Positions 31,498 through 39,990 of a stretch of 64,000 bases of DNA are shown here, one piece after another. The notes under the pieces are model-generated. The model was not told the origin of the DNA and searched no databases. It saw only the letters and a list, made by a program, of their open reading frames with translations. The DNA comes from an uncultured Gemmiger sp. Its GTDB lineage: Bacteria; Bacillota; Clostridia; Oscillospirales; Ruminococcaceae. Position 1 is the stretch's first letter, and every line of letters starts with the position of its first letter. The stretch is from assembly GCA_944388175.1 (NCBI GenBank), contig CALXHR010000003.1, forward strand, positions 170,904-234,903. Direction: 5' to 3'. A program made the position numbers and the translations under genes.

Positions 31498-31526
31498 ATT
31501 ATAGCGCAGTTTTGCGGGCGTTGCAA
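31498..31526 (-). promoter_or_regulatory. Sigma-A promoter of the sodium symporter
   Basis: On the - strand TTGCAA (31521-31526), 17 bp, TATAAT (31498-31503). The -35 hexamer is its own reverse complement and is used by the opposite promoter too. Confidence 0.85.
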
Positions 31527-31549
31527 GGGCAAAACCCCCGTGCTATAAT
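31521..31549 (+). promoter_or_regulatory. Sigma-A promoter of the aldolase-like gene
   Basis: TTGCAA (31521-31526), 17 bp, TATAAT (31544-31549). The same six bases are the -35 of the symporter promoter. Confidence 0.85.
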
Positions 31550-31580
31550 AGGGAAAATGCGCTTGGAAGGAGAAAGTAGC

Positions 31581-32633
31581 ATGCTTCGTTTTGAATGTGA
31601 CTACGGCGAGGGCGCGGCCCAGTCGGTACTGGACCTTTTGCAAAAGACCAACCTGGAGCAGACCCCCGGCTATGGCGAGGACGCCTACTGCGCCGCCGCG
31701 GCGGACAAAATCCGCGCGCTGTGCGACGCGCCCGACGCCGCCGTGCACTTTTTTGTGGGGGCGACCCAGGCCAACCTGACGGTGATTGACGCCGCGCTGA
31801 AACCCTGGCAGGGGGTGCTGTGCGCCGAGACCGGGCATATTCATGTGCACGAGACCGGTTCGATCGAAGCCACCGGCCACAAATGCCTGGCGCTGCCCGC
31901 GCGGGAGGGCAAGATCACCGCGCAGCAGGTGCGCGACGCCGTGGCCGCCCACCGCGCCAACCCCAGCCATGAGCACGAGGTGCAGCCCGGTATGGTGTAC
32001 ATTTCCAACCCGACGGAAGTGGGCACGCTGTACAGTAAAGAGGAACTGACCGAGCTTTCGGCCGCCTGCTACGAACTGGGGCTGTACCTGTTTGTGGACG
32101 GCGCGCGCATGGCCTACGGCCTGATGAGCCCGCGCAACGACCTGAACTTGCAGGACTACGCCGCGCTGTGCGACGTGTTCTACCTGGGCGGCACCAAGTG
32201 CGGCGCGCTGTTTGGCGAGGCCGTCGTCATCACCAACGACGACCTGAAACCCGATTTCCGCTACGCCCTCAAACAGCACGGCGGCATGCTGGCCAAAGGC
32301 CGGCTGCTGGGCCTGCAGTTTTTGGCGCTACTGGACGGCGAGGACGGCAGCGGCAACAGCCCCTACTTTGCCCTGGCCGCCGAAGCCGACCGCCAGGCGC
32401 TGCAGATCCGCGACGCGTTTGCCGCCAAAGGGCTGGCGGCGCAGTACGACGCCCCCGCCAACCAGCAGTTCTTTGCGCTGCCCAACGCCTGGTACGACGC
32501 GCTGGCCGCGCGCTATGCGATGAGCCCGATGGGCAAGCCCGACGCTGAACACACCGCCGTGCGCTTTTGCACAAGCTGGGCGACCCGGCCCGAAGCCGTG
32601 GCCCAGCTGCTGGCCGATATCGCGGCGCTGTAA
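31581..32633 (+). CDS. Threonine aldolase / beta-eliminating lyase family PLP enzyme
   Basis: A 350-residue fold-type I PLP enzyme of the low-specificity threonine aldolase group, which cleaves L-threonine or allo-threonine to glycine and acetaldehyde. The internal aldimine Lys is in YLGGTKCGALFGEA near residue 210, the aspartate that holds the pyridine nitrogen in LFVDGARMAYG near residue 175, and GHIHVHETGSIEATGHK near residue 85 stacks over the cofactor. Other beta-eliminating lyases share the fold, so substrate is not certain. The ATG at 31581 has an AAGGAGA site. It is monocistronic and opposite the sodium symporter. Confidence 0.9.
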   Translation: MLRFECDYGEGAAQSVLDLLQKTNLEQTPGYGEDAYCAAAADKIRALCDAPDAAVHFFVGATQANLTVIDAALKPWQGVLCAETGHIHVHETGSIEATGHKCLALPAREGKITAQQVRDAVAAHRANPSHEHEVQPGMVYISNPTEVGTLYSKEELTELSAACYELGLYLFVDGARMAYGLMSPRNDLNLQDYAALCDVFYLGGTKCGALFGEAVVITNDDLKPDFRYALKQHGGMLAKGRLLGLQFLALLDGEDGSGNSPYFALAAEADRQALQIRDAFAAKGLAAQYDAPANQQFFALPNAWYDALAARYAMSPMGKPDAEHTAVRFCTSWATRPEAVAQLLADIAAL

Positions 32634-32650
32634 CGCCCCAACCAAACCAA

Positions 32651-32688
32651 TGTCCCCGGAGCCTGACGGCCCCGGGGACACTTTTTTT
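32651..32688 (+). terminator. Terminator of the aldolase-like gene
   Basis: A nine-bp stem (32651-32659 with 32672-32680) followed by seven T residues. Confidence 0.9.
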
Positions 32689-32700
32689 GCGGTTTTGCGC

Positions 32701-34152
32701 TTACTTGGCGCCGCGGCCGCCCAGCACAACGCCGACGGTCTTGAAAAGGATTTTGATATCGCTCCACAGCGACCAGTTGTCAATGTACTGGACGTCCAGC
32801 TTGACGACTTCCTCAAAATTTTCGATGTCACTGCGGCCACTGATCTGCCACAGGCCGGTGATGCCGGGTTTCATGCTCAGGCGGCGCTTGTGGTGGCTCT
32901 GGTACTGCCTGTACTCGTCCACCGTCGGCGGGCGGGTGCCCACCAGCGACATGTTGCCCACCAGCACGTCAAAAAACTGCGGCAGTTCGTCGATGCTGGT
33001 GCGGCGGATGAACCGCCCCACCCGGGTCACGCGGGGGTCGTCCTCCATCTTGAACATCAGGCCGTCCATCTCGTTGCGGCACAGCAGGTCTTTTTTGCGC
33101 TGCTCGGCGTCGACATACATGCTGCGCAGCTTGTGGATGTAAAAGTAGCGCCCGTTGCGGCCCACGCGCTTCTGTTTGAAGATCAGCGGGCCGGGGCTTT
33201 CGAGCTTGAGCGGGATGGCGACGATGGCGATGATGGGGATGCTGATAATACACCCCACCAGCGCGCCGATGATATCCATTGCCCGCTTGAGGATCATATC
33301 GCGCAGCGCCAGTTCGATGGTGCCTATGGTGACGACGTTGCCGCCGGCACAGCGGCCGAGTTCGCGGCTCAGGCGGGCGGCGCTGGTCTCGTCGCAGCAG
33401 ACTTCCTCAATGCGGTCGAGCAGTTTTAAGCGGAAATGCACGGTCAGGCCCATGCTCTCCATCTCTTCAAGGTACGGCAAAAAAGATTCGCCGCTGTCCA
33501 TCGGGATATCGACGTGAATTTCATCGAGCGCGGCGCGGCGGATCCAGTCCATAAAATTCTCATAGGTCGCCCGCACCGGCACGCCCTCGACCTCCTGGCC
33601 GACGCATTCGGCGGGCGCGTCCAGCAGCACCACGCCACACACCCGCCGGGACCAGTCCTCGCGCAAGGCGCGGATGACCGCCGGGGCGTGGTCAGTGGTG
33701 GAAAGGACGCCGACCAGGCTTTCCATGCCGCGGCGGTTCTGCGCGCGGCGCAGATGCTGCTTGAGCAGGCTGTGGCTCAACGGCATCAGCGCGGTGTTGA
33801 CCAGTGGCACCGCCACGGCGAAATAGCGCGAATCCAGCATTTCGGCTTTGGCCAGCAGCATCAGCGTCGAGTAGACGGCCGCCATCAGCACATTGAACCG
33901 CAGGGAAAGCGCAATCTCCCGCCCGGCGCCGCGGGTGGCGATGTTCTCGCGCTGGTTGAAAAAGAGAAAGGTCATGATAAAGGCGACCGCCACCAGGCAC
34001 AGCGTCTGCGCCCAGTCGCCGGCGCTGTAGGGCACGATGCGCCCCAGCAAACCGTCGGTGATAAGCCAGGCCAGCAGCACGCTGACGCCCAGCGTGAGCA
34101 GGTCCAGCACAAAGACGTAAGCGTATTGCAGTTTTTCGCGTTTGTTAATCAT
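32701..34152 (-). CDS. Polyprenyl-phosphate sugar-1-phosphate transferase
   Basis: A 483-residue exopolysaccharide/undecaprenyl-phosphate sugar transferase. Four hydrophobic segments fill about residues 10-130 and a NAD-like, non-catalytic linker follows; the C-terminal 195 residues form the Bac_transf catalytic domain with KRAMDIIGALV, the SPGPLIFKQKRVGRNG active-site region, HKLRSM and DELPQFFDVLVGNMSLVGTRP. It adds the first sugar phosphate to undecaprenyl phosphate, starting a capsule or teichoic-type repeat. The ATG at 34152 follows AGGACAG, a weak site; longer frames have none. Its own promoter lies upstream; no Wzx/Wzy is adjacent. Confidence 0.92.
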   Translation of the reverse strand: MINKREKLQYAYVFVLDLLTLGVSVLLAWLITDGLLGRIVPYSAGDWAQTLCLVAVAFIMTFLFFNQRENIATRGAGREIALSLRFNVLMAAVYSTLMLLAKAEMLDSRYFAVAVPLVNTALMPLSHSLLKQHLRRAQNRRGMESLVGVLSTTDHAPAVIRALREDWSRRVCGVVLLDAPAECVGQEVEGVPVRATYENFMDWIRRAALDEIHVDIPMDSGESFLPYLEEMESMGLTVHFRLKLLDRIEEVCCDETSAARLSRELGRCAGGNVVTIGTIELALRDMILKRAMDIIGALVGCIISIPIIAIVAIPLKLESPGPLIFKQKRVGRNGRYFYIHKLRSMYVDAEQRKKDLLCRNEMDGLMFKMEDDPRVTRVGRFIRRTSIDELPQFFDVLVGNMSLVGTRPPTVDEYRQYQSHHKRRLSMKPGITGLWQISGRSDIENFEEVVKLDVQYIDNWSLWSDIKILFKTVGVVLGGRGAK

Positions 34153-34215
34153 GCTATCTGTCCTGTCCTTCGCCCCGGCCAGGTACCGGGGCGCAATCCT
34201 CCATGATGTTCTGCT

Positions 34216-34244
34216 ATTGTAGCATGTTTGGGGCGCATTTTCAA
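34216..34244 (-). promoter_or_regulatory. Sigma-A promoter of the sugar transferase gene
   Basis: On the - strand TTGAAA (34239-34244), 17 bp, TACAAT (34216-34221). Confidence 0.82.
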
Positions 34245-34304
34245 TCGCCTGCCCGCCGGGGCGGCGCGCCACCCAAAACGCGTAAAAAATTTTGCGCCGC
34301 AGGC

Positions 34305-34353
34305 TTGACAACTGTGTATACTGTGTATATACTGTAAATATCGAATATGTACA
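34305..34353 (+). promoter_or_regulatory. GntR-ABC operon promoter with repeated operator
   Basis: TTGACA (34305-34310), 17 bp, TATACT (34328-34333). The spacer and downstream region contain repeated ACTGTGTAT / ATACTGTA units and an outer AACTGT...ACAGTT pair ending near 34356, the kind of site expected for an autoregulating YtrA-type GntR repressor. Confidence 0.75.
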
Positions 34354-34375
34354 GTTCGATGCAAAGGAGCGCTTC

Positions 34376-34747
34376 ATGGAGATTTATCTTTCCAATTCCG
34401 GGCAGGAGCCGATCTACGCGCAGATCACGCAGCAGATCAAGCAGCAGATCCTGTCCGGCCAGTTACAGGCAGGCGACGCCCTGCCCAGCATCCGGCTATT
34501 GGCCAAAGAGCTGCGCATCAGCGTCATCACCACCAAACGCGCGTATGAGGACCTGGAAAGCGCCGGGTTCATCGTCACGCAGCCGGGCCGCGGCAGTTTT
34601 GTAGCTGCGCAAAACCCCGCCCTGCTGCGCGAAACGCACTTAAAAGAAGTAGAGGACCATTTGCAGCGCGCGGTGGATGCCGCGCGCCAGGGCGGCATCC
34701 GCTACGAGGAAGTATGCGAGACGCTGCGCCTTTTATGGGAGGGCTGA
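34376..34747 (+). CDS. GntR family regulator, YtrA type
   Basis: A 123-residue short GntR protein of the YtrA subfamily. The winged helix-turn-helix fills residues 10-75 (PIYAQITQQIKQQIL, then LPSIRLLAKELRISVITTKRAYEDLE, then GFIVTQPGRGSFV) and is followed by only a short helical dimerisation tail. YtrA-type repressors usually sit directly before the ABC transporter that they control, as here. The ATG at 34376 has an AAAGGAG site. It ends 2 bases before the ATPase start. Confidence 0.92.
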   Translation: MEIYLSNSGQEPIYAQITQQIKQQILSGQLQAGDALPSIRLLAKELRISVITTKRAYEDLESAGFIVTQPGRGSFVAAQNPALLRETHLKEVEDHLQRAVDAARQGGIRYEEVCETLRLLWEG

Positions 34748-34749
34748 CT

Positions 34750-35610
34750 ATGTCGACCGAAGCGGCCGCCTTGCGCGGCGTGCAGAAACACTACAAAGAT
34801 TTTACGCTGGGCCCGCTGGACCTGACGGTGCCCGCCGGGACCATCGTGGGGCTGGTGGGCGAAAACGGCGCCGGCAAAACGACGACGCTGCGCCTGTTGT
34901 GCGGCGTAAGCAAGCCGGACGCCGGGCAGATCACGCTGCTGGGCGGCGCGCCGGGCGAAGCGGCCGTGCGCGCCAGAGTGGGCGTGGTGTTTGAGGACGC
35001 CTACTTTTATTATGGCATGACGGCCGCGCAGATTGGCCGCAGTATGGCGGGCATCTACGGCACGGCGTGGGACGCCGGGCGCTTTGCGGGCTACCTGCAG
35101 CGCTTTGGGCTGAACCCCGCCAAAAAGATGAAGGACTACAGCCGCGGCATGCGCTTAAAACTGAACCTGGCCACGGCGCTGGCGCACGACCCCGAGCTGC
35201 TGGTGCTGGACGAAGCGACCGCCGGGCTGGACCCCGTGGTGCGCAGCGAGATGCTGGACCTGTTTATGGAATTTATCCAGGACGAGCGCCACAGCATTTT
35301 GATGAGCAGCCACATTACCAGCGACCTGGAACAGGCGGCGGATTCCATCGCCTACCTGCACCACGGGCGGCTGCTGTTCCACGAGAACAAGGACGACCTG
35401 CTGCAGGAATACGGCCTGCTGCGCTGCGGGCGCGACGCGCTGGACCGCCTGCCCGCCGGGGCCGTCATCTACACGCGGCAGGGGGCGTTTGGCTGCGAGA
35501 GTCTGGTCAAAGGGCGCGAGGACGTGCGCCGGCTGTTGCCCGACGCCGTCTGCGACCCGGCCGGCATCGACGACATCATGCGCTTTTACAGTGGGAGGGA
35601 CGCACAATGA
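34750..35610 (+). CDS. ABC transporter ATP-binding protein, YtrB/CcmA-like
   Basis: A 286-residue ABC ATPase. Walker A GENGAGKTT is near residue 38, the signature motif is the slightly unusual YSRGMRLKLN near residue 135, Walker B LLVLDEATAGLDP near residue 155 and the switch His in SSHITSDLEQ near residue 190. It pairs with the four-base overlapping permease downstream to form a small exporter or peptide-resistance module controlled by the GntR protein upstream. The substrate is unknown. The ATG at 34750 has a GGGAGGG site. Confidence 0.9.
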   Translation: MSTEAAALRGVQKHYKDFTLGPLDLTVPAGTIVGLVGENGAGKTTTLRLLCGVSKPDAGQITLLGGAPGEAAVRARVGVVFEDAYFYYGMTAAQIGRSMAGIYGTAWDAGRFAGYLQRFGLNPAKKMKDYSRGMRLKLNLATALAHDPELLVLDEATAGLDPVVRSEMLDLFMEFIQDERHSILMSSHITSDLEQAADSIAYLHHGRLLFHENKDDLLQEYGLLRCGRDALDRLPAGAVIYTRQGAFGCESLVKGREDVRRLLPDAVCDPAGIDDIMRFYSGRDAQ

Positions 35611-36287
35611 AAGGACTTTTGTATAAAGACCTGACGCTGATTGTGGGCAGCTACCGCATGAACTTTTTGTTTTTGCTGGTGGTCTACACCGCGATGGCCT
35701 TTGCGCTGAAAATGGATTTTATGGCCTATGCGCTGGTGTTTGTGGTGGGGCTATACGCTTCCACAACCATCTCGATGGACGAAAACAGCCGTTGGGACCT
35801 GTACGCCCGCGCGCTGCCGGTGACGCCGGGGCAGGTTGTGGCCGGCAAGTTTTTGCTGACGCTGGGCTGCACCGCCGCGGGCGCGGCGTTGGGCTTTTTG
35901 CTGCTGGCCGTGATGCCGCACAACCCGCCGCTGCCCGACGCCCTGGCCGGGCTGGCGGCTTCCGTCACCACGACGCTTGTGTACAGTTCGCTGGTGATCC
36001 CGCTTTCGTACAAATTCGGCGCAGCCAAAGCGCGCAGCTGGGTGATGGCGGCGCTGTTTGCCCTGATTTTTCTGCCGCTGCTGGCGCTGACCTCGCTGCC
36101 GGAAGAAACGCGCGACACCCTTTGGGGCGCGCTGGGGCTGCGCGGCGACGGGCAGCCCGACGCTTTGTCCCTGACGGAGGGGCAGGGCCTGTGGCTGTTC
36201 CTGGGTGCGATGCTGACGGTCTCGCTGCTGGCAGTCGGCATCAGCTGGGCGGTGAGCGTGCCGCTGTACCGCCAAAAGACCGATTGA
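35607..36287 (+). CDS. ABC-2 type transporter permease
   Basis: A 226-residue membrane protein with about six hydrophobic segments and no clear domain beyond the ABC-2 permease shape, with a conserved early cytoplasmic segment (SMDENSRWDLYARALPVT) seen in YtrC/YhaP-like permeases. The ATG at 35607 overlaps the ATPase stop as ATGA, so translation is coupled. The promoter of the next gene lies across its stop codon. Confidence 0.85.
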   Translation: MKGLLYKDLTLIVGSYRMNFLFLLVVYTAMAFALKMDFMAYALVFVVGLYASTTISMDENSRWDLYARALPVTPGQVVAGKFLLTLGCTAAGAALGFLLLAVMPHNPPLPDALAGLAASVTTTLVYSSLVIPLSYKFGAAKARSWVMAALFALIFLPLLALTSLPEETRDTLWGALGLRGDGQPDALSLTEGQGLWLFLGAMLTVSLLAVGISWAVSVPLYRQKTD

Positions 36288-36312
36288 CCCCGCCCGAAGC
36301 GCGCAGTATAAT
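36284..36312 (+). promoter_or_regulatory. Sigma-A promoter of the epimerase-CocE pair
   Basis: TTGACC (36284-36289), 17 bp, TATAAT (36307-36312); the -35 contains the stop codon of the permease gene. Confidence 0.85.
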
Positions 36313-36341
36313 GAGGAAAATTGCACCGGGAGGGCTGGTGT

Positions 36342-37415
36342 ATGAGAATCACCGAAGTCAAAACCGAAGTTGTGCATATCCCGCTGAAAAAACCGTTCCG
36401 CATTGCGTTTGCGGTGCAGGACCACTCGGTCAACGTGCTGGTCAAGATCATGACCGACGACGGCGTGTGGGGCATCGGCGAGGCCGCGCCCTTTGAGCCG
36501 GTGACCGGCGAGAACGCCGGCACCGTGCTGGAGGTGCTCAAGCTGTTCCGGCAGGGGCTGATCGGCCGCGACGCGCTGGACATCGAGGGCGCGCACCGCA
36601 TGATGGACGGCCTGATCGCCGGCAACACCGCCGCCAAGGCCGCCGTGGACATTGCGCTGTACGATCTCCGCGGCAAAGCGATGGGCCAGCCGCTGTACAA
36701 GGTGCTGGGCGGCGGCAAAAACCAGTTTGTCACCGATATGACCGTCGGCATCGACACGCCGGAAGCGATGGCCGCCGAAGCGCGCGAACGGGTCGAGAAA
36801 GACGGCTTCACAGTGCTGAAGATCAAGGCCGGCATCTGCCCGGCGGACGACGTGCGCGCCCTGCAGTTGATCCGCCAGGCGGTGGGCCCCAACATCCGCC
36901 TGCGGGTGGACGCCAACCAGGGCTATACCTACAGCGACGCCGTGCGCACGCTGAAAGCCTTTGCCGACCTCGGCGTCGAAGCCGTGGAACAGTGCCTGCC
37001 CGGCTGGGACCTGGAAGGCATGCGCGACCTGCGCGGGCGCGTGGACCTCAAGCTGATGCTGGACGAAGCCGTCCACTCCCCCATTGACGCGGCGCGGGCC
37101 TGCCGGATGGGCGCGGCCGACAGCATCAACATTAAGCTGATGAAATGCGGCGGGCTGTACCCGGCGCAGCAGATCAACGCCATTGCCGAAGCCAACCACG
37201 TCGAGTGCATGGTGGGCTGCATGGTGGAGACGAAAGTCGCCATGGCGGCCGGCGCGGCGCTGGTGGCCGCGCGCGACAACATCACCGAAGCGGACTGCGA
37301 CAGCTTTATGTCGGCCGTCGACCCCGAGATGGGCATGCCCGGCGGCTTTACCGTGCAAAACGGCGTATACACCCTGGGCGACCGGCCGGGCCTGGGGCTG
37401 GATATCGACTTTTAA
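36342..37415 (+). CDS. Enolase-superfamily dipeptide epimerase
   Basis: A 357-residue mandelate racemase/muconate cycloisomerase family enzyme. The capping domain is residues 1-120; the barrel has the catalytic Lys in LKIKAG near residue 160, metal ligands Asp in RVDANQGY near residue 188, Glu in EQCLPGWDL near residue 215 and Asp in MLDEAVHS near residue 238, and the second Lys in NIKLMKCGG near residue 265. This pattern fits L-Ala-D/L-Glu or other dipeptide epimerases used to recycle murein peptides; specificity cannot be read from sequence. ATG at 36342 with GGGAGGG. Thirty bases before a CocE hydrolase. Confidence 0.88.
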   Translation: MRITEVKTEVVHIPLKKPFRIAFAVQDHSVNVLVKIMTDDGVWGIGEAAPFEPVTGENAGTVLEVLKLFRQGLIGRDALDIEGAHRMMDGLIAGNTAAKAAVDIALYDLRGKAMGQPLYKVLGGGKNQFVTDMTVGIDTPEAMAAEARERVEKDGFTVLKIKAGICPADDVRALQLIRQAVGPNIRLRVDANQGYTYSDAVRTLKAFADLGVEAVEQCLPGWDLEGMRDLRGRVDLKLMLDEAVHSPIDAARACRMGAADSINIKLMKCGGLYPAQQINAIAEANHVECMVGCMVETKVAMAAGAALVAARDNITEADCDSFMSAVDPEMGMPGGFTVQNGVYTLGDRPGLGLDIDF

Positions 37416-37445
37416 GCCCGCCGGGCAGGAAAGGCGGCCAACGCG

Positions 37446-39521
37446 ATGGACAACACAAGACGGTTCGACCTCTATGTTTCGGGCATTTTGTACGCCCGGC
37501 TGCAGCTGGGCGGGCAGGGGCCGCTGCTGCAAAAACTGGATGTGTACAGCGGGGCGTTTTCCCCCTGGGGGCCGCTGACGCCGGAGGACCGGGCGTTTTA
37601 TAAAAACTTTACCAAGCTGGACCTTGGCCACATTGCCGAGACGCTGCCCGTCTACGAAACCGCGCTGCGCGGCCGGGGCGAGGTATGGGCCGCCGGCGAG
37701 CGCTATACCAGCGACGACGGCGTGACCTACCGGCAGCGGGACGTCAAGTTCCCCGCCAACAAGCGCATGGCAGACGGGCGGCTGACCGCCGTGTGCTGCC
37801 CGGCGCGGGAGATGGCGGTGGCCCTGGTGGAGCCCGGGCAGGAGGATGCGACCTTTTTGCGGGACTGGCGGCGCGAACGCCCCGCCGAGACGCTGTGGCC
37901 GGTGGTTTATGACGGTGAGCATGCCGTGCCGATGCGCGACGGCGTGCGCCTGGCCACCGACGTCTACCTGCCCGCAGGCTGCCCCGGCCCGGTGCCCGCC
38001 GTGCTGGTGCGCACGCCCTACGGCAAAGAGGACGGGCGCGAAGCCTACTACCGCTATGTGCAGCGCGGCTACGCCGTGGTGATCCAGGATGTGCGCGGCC
38101 GCAACAAAAGCGAGGGCGAATGGATGCCCAACTATTATGAGGTGGAGGACGGCGACGACACGCTGAACTGGATCGCCGCGCAGCCCTGGTGCAGCCGGCG
38201 CATCGGCATGGTGGGCGGGTCCTACCTGGGGTTTGTGCAGTGGGCGGCGGCCGCCAGCGGCAACCTGTACTTAAAAGCGCTGATCAGCGTGGTCTGCGCG
38301 GGCAGCCCCTTTGTGGACCTGCCGCGGCGGGGCGGGTCCTTCACGTCCGGCTCGCTGGCGTGGGCTTTTGCGGTCTCGCAAAAGCAGTTCAAGCCGGAAC
38401 TGATGGAGCGCGACGACTGGGACGAGGTGCTGAACATCCGCCCGCTGGCCGATTTGCCCCGCAAAGCGCTGGGCTACGACGTGCCGTTTTTGACGCGCTG
38501 GCTGCAGCCCGGCGACTACGACGATTTCTGGCGCCGGGCCGACTGGAGCGCCCGCGCGCAGGGCGCGGTGATCCCGGCGCTGATCCAGTCTGGTTGGTTT
38601 GACGACAACGGCATGGGCACCACCGAAGCGCTGGACCTGACGGCGCAGTACCCGCGCGGGCTGCGCAAGGTTATTTTGGGCCCGTGGCAGCACAGCGGCA
38701 ATAGCCGGTACGACCTGCACGCGCTGCACTTTGGCCCCGACGCGCTGCGGTTTGACCTGGACCGGCTGTATTTCCGGTGGTTTGACCATTTCCTGAAAGG
38801 CGCCGACAACGGCGTGGAACAAAGCCCGCCGGTGGAATATTACACCACCGGGCAGGAGCGCTGGAAAACCGCCGAGACCTGGCCGCCGGAAACCACGGCG
38901 CAGACGGCGCTGTACCTGGCCGGCGGCACACCGGGCCGGGGGCGGCTGGTGGACGCGCCCCCGCCACACGAAGGCGCCGACGCCTACGACTACGACCCGC
39001 GCGACCCCGCTATGCATATCATCGACCTTTCGGAAAACGAGCTGGAAGTGCCCGAGGACTACACCGAGCAGGAGCAGCGCCCCGACGTGCTGTGCTTTAC
39101 CACCGACGCGCTGGAACGCGACCTGGTGGTGACCGGCGACATGACGGTGCGGCTGTATGTGTCCTCCGACGCGCCGGACACCGACTTTATTGTGCGCGTC
39201 ACCGACGTCGACGCGCAGGGGCGTTCCCGCAAGCTGGCCGACGGCATGCGCAGCGCGCGGTACCGCGGCGGGTTTGACCACGCGGAATTTCTGCACCCCG
39301 GCGAAGTGGTACCACTGGAGATCCGCACGACCAAGATTTCGCACTGTTTTGCCAAGGGGCACCGGCTGCGGCTGACCGTGACTTCCAGCGCCAAAAACTT
39401 TATCTTCCCCCACAGCAACACGCGCGAGGGCTACCACAGCGCGCGCACCGTGGTGGCGCACAACGCGGTGCACTACGGCGGGCGCTGGCCCGCCTGCCTG
39501 CTGCTGCGGGTGGAAGCGTGA
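37446..39521 (+). CDS. CocE/NonD family hydrolase (X-Pro dipeptidyl-peptidase-like)
   Basis: A 691-residue serine hydrolase. After an N-terminal region of about 160 residues, the alpha/beta hydrolase domain starts at DGVRLATDVYLPAG; Ser259 in the nucleophile elbow GGSYLG, the Asp in SGWFDDN and the His in GPWQHSG complete the triad. The C-terminal 190 residues form the jelly-roll domain with FSRAL-like and HRLRLTVTSS segments. Related enzymes cleave X-Pro peptides or acyl esters; the pairing with a dipeptide epimerase suggests a peptide substrate, which is inference. The N-terminal segment is not found in the short CocE forms. No terminator is seen apart from the palindrome in front of rpsF. 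Confidence 0.88.
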   Translation: MDNTRRFDLYVSGILYARLQLGGQGPLLQKLDVYSGAFSPWGPLTPEDRAFYKNFTKLDLGHIAETLPVYETALRGRGEVWAAGERYTSDDGVTYRQRDVKFPANKRMADGRLTAVCCPAREMAVALVEPGQEDATFLRDWRRERPAETLWPVVYDGEHAVPMRDGVRLATDVYLPAGCPGPVPAVLVRTPYGKEDGREAYYRYVQRGYAVVIQDVRGRNKSEGEWMPNYYEVEDGDDTLNWIAAQPWCSRRIGMVGGSYLGFVQWAAAASGNLYLKALISVVCAGSPFVDLPRRGGSFTSGSLAWAFAVSQKQFKPELMERDDWDEVLNIRPLADLPRKALGYDVPFLTRWLQPGDYDDFWRRADWSARAQGAVIPALIQSGWFDDNGMGTTEALDLTAQYPRGLRKVILGPWQHSGNSRYDLHALHFGPDALRFDLDRLYFRWFDHFLKGADNGVEQSPPVEYYTTGQERWKTAETWPPETTAQTALYLAGGTPGRGRLVDAPPPHEGADAYDYDPRDPAMHIIDLSENELEVPEDYTEQEQRPDVLCFTTDALERDLVVTGDMTVRLYVSSDAPDTDFIVRVTDVDAQGRSRKLADGMRSARYRGGFDHAEFLHPGEVVPLEIRTTKISHCFAKGHRLRLTVTSSAKNFIFPHSNTREGYHSARTVVAHNAVHYGGRWPACLLLRVEA

Positions 39522-39572
39522 CGCCCCCCGCCCGCAAAATGCGCCGTTTGGGCGTTCCTTTGTGAAAAAATG

Positions 39573-39612
39573 CCCGCCGCGGCTTGACAAAGCCGCGGCG
39601 GGTTGCTATAAT
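39573..39612 (+). promoter_or_regulatory. rpsF operon promoter built on a 13-bp palindrome
   Basis: A consensus promoter, TTGACA (39584-39589), 17 bp, TATAAT (39607-39612). Its -35 sits at the center of a perfect 13-bp inverted repeat (39573-39585 and 39590-39602, loop GACA), which may also act as the terminator hairpin of the preceding cocE gene. Confidence 0.8.
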
Positions 39613-39618
39613 AAGTTG

Positions 39619-39666
39619 CTGTGCCGGATGGCACAGATTTCCTTGCCCTTTGCGTGGGCAAAGGGC
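39619..39666 (+). promoter_or_regulatory. Two hairpins in the rpsF leader
   Basis: CTGTGCC/GGCACAG (39619-39636) and a nine-bp GCCCTTTGC/GCAAAGGGC stem (39645-39666) precede the AGGAGG site of rpsF. An S6:S18-type autoregulatory leader is expected here, but I cannot match its conserved binding motif. Confidence 0.45.
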
Positions 39667-39694
39667 CATACGTCCAAAAGGAGGTGCACAGAAT

Positions 39695-39979
39695 ATGGCT
39701 AAGTACGAAACCATGATGGTTACCACCGCCACCCTCGACGAGGAGGCCTCCGCCGCTCTGGTCAACAAGTTCAAGAACCTGATCGCGGCGAATGGTACGA
39801 TCGATTCTGTTGATGATTGGGGCAAGAAACGCCTTGCCTACCCCATCAACGATGAGACCGAAGGTGTGTACACCGTGATCAAGTTCACCAGCGAGCCCGA
39901 TTTCCCCGCTGAGCTGGACCGCGTTTACAAGATCACGGAAGGCGTTCTTCGCAGCATGACCATTGCTGAGGAAGAGTAA
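39695..39979 (+). CDS. rpsF: 30S ribosomal protein S6
   Basis: A 94-residue S6 protein, which binds the central domain of 16S rRNA together with S18. The YETMMVTTATLDEE start and the DWGKKRLAYPINDETEGVYTVIKF core are characteristic. The ATG at 39695 has an AGGAGG site. It opens the classic rpsF-ssb-rpsR operon, 11 bases before ssb. Confidence 0.97.
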   Translation: MAKYETMMVTTATLDEEASAALVNKFKNLIAANGTIDSVDDWGKKRLAYPINDETEGVYTVIKFTSEPDFPAELDRVYKITEGVLRSMTIAEEE

Positions 39980-39990
39980 GGAGAAGCAAA

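Noticed and set aside
39619-39666. A proven S6:S18 leader
   Set aside because: Hairpins are present but the conserved protein-binding motif could not be matched, so it is reported only as a structured leader.
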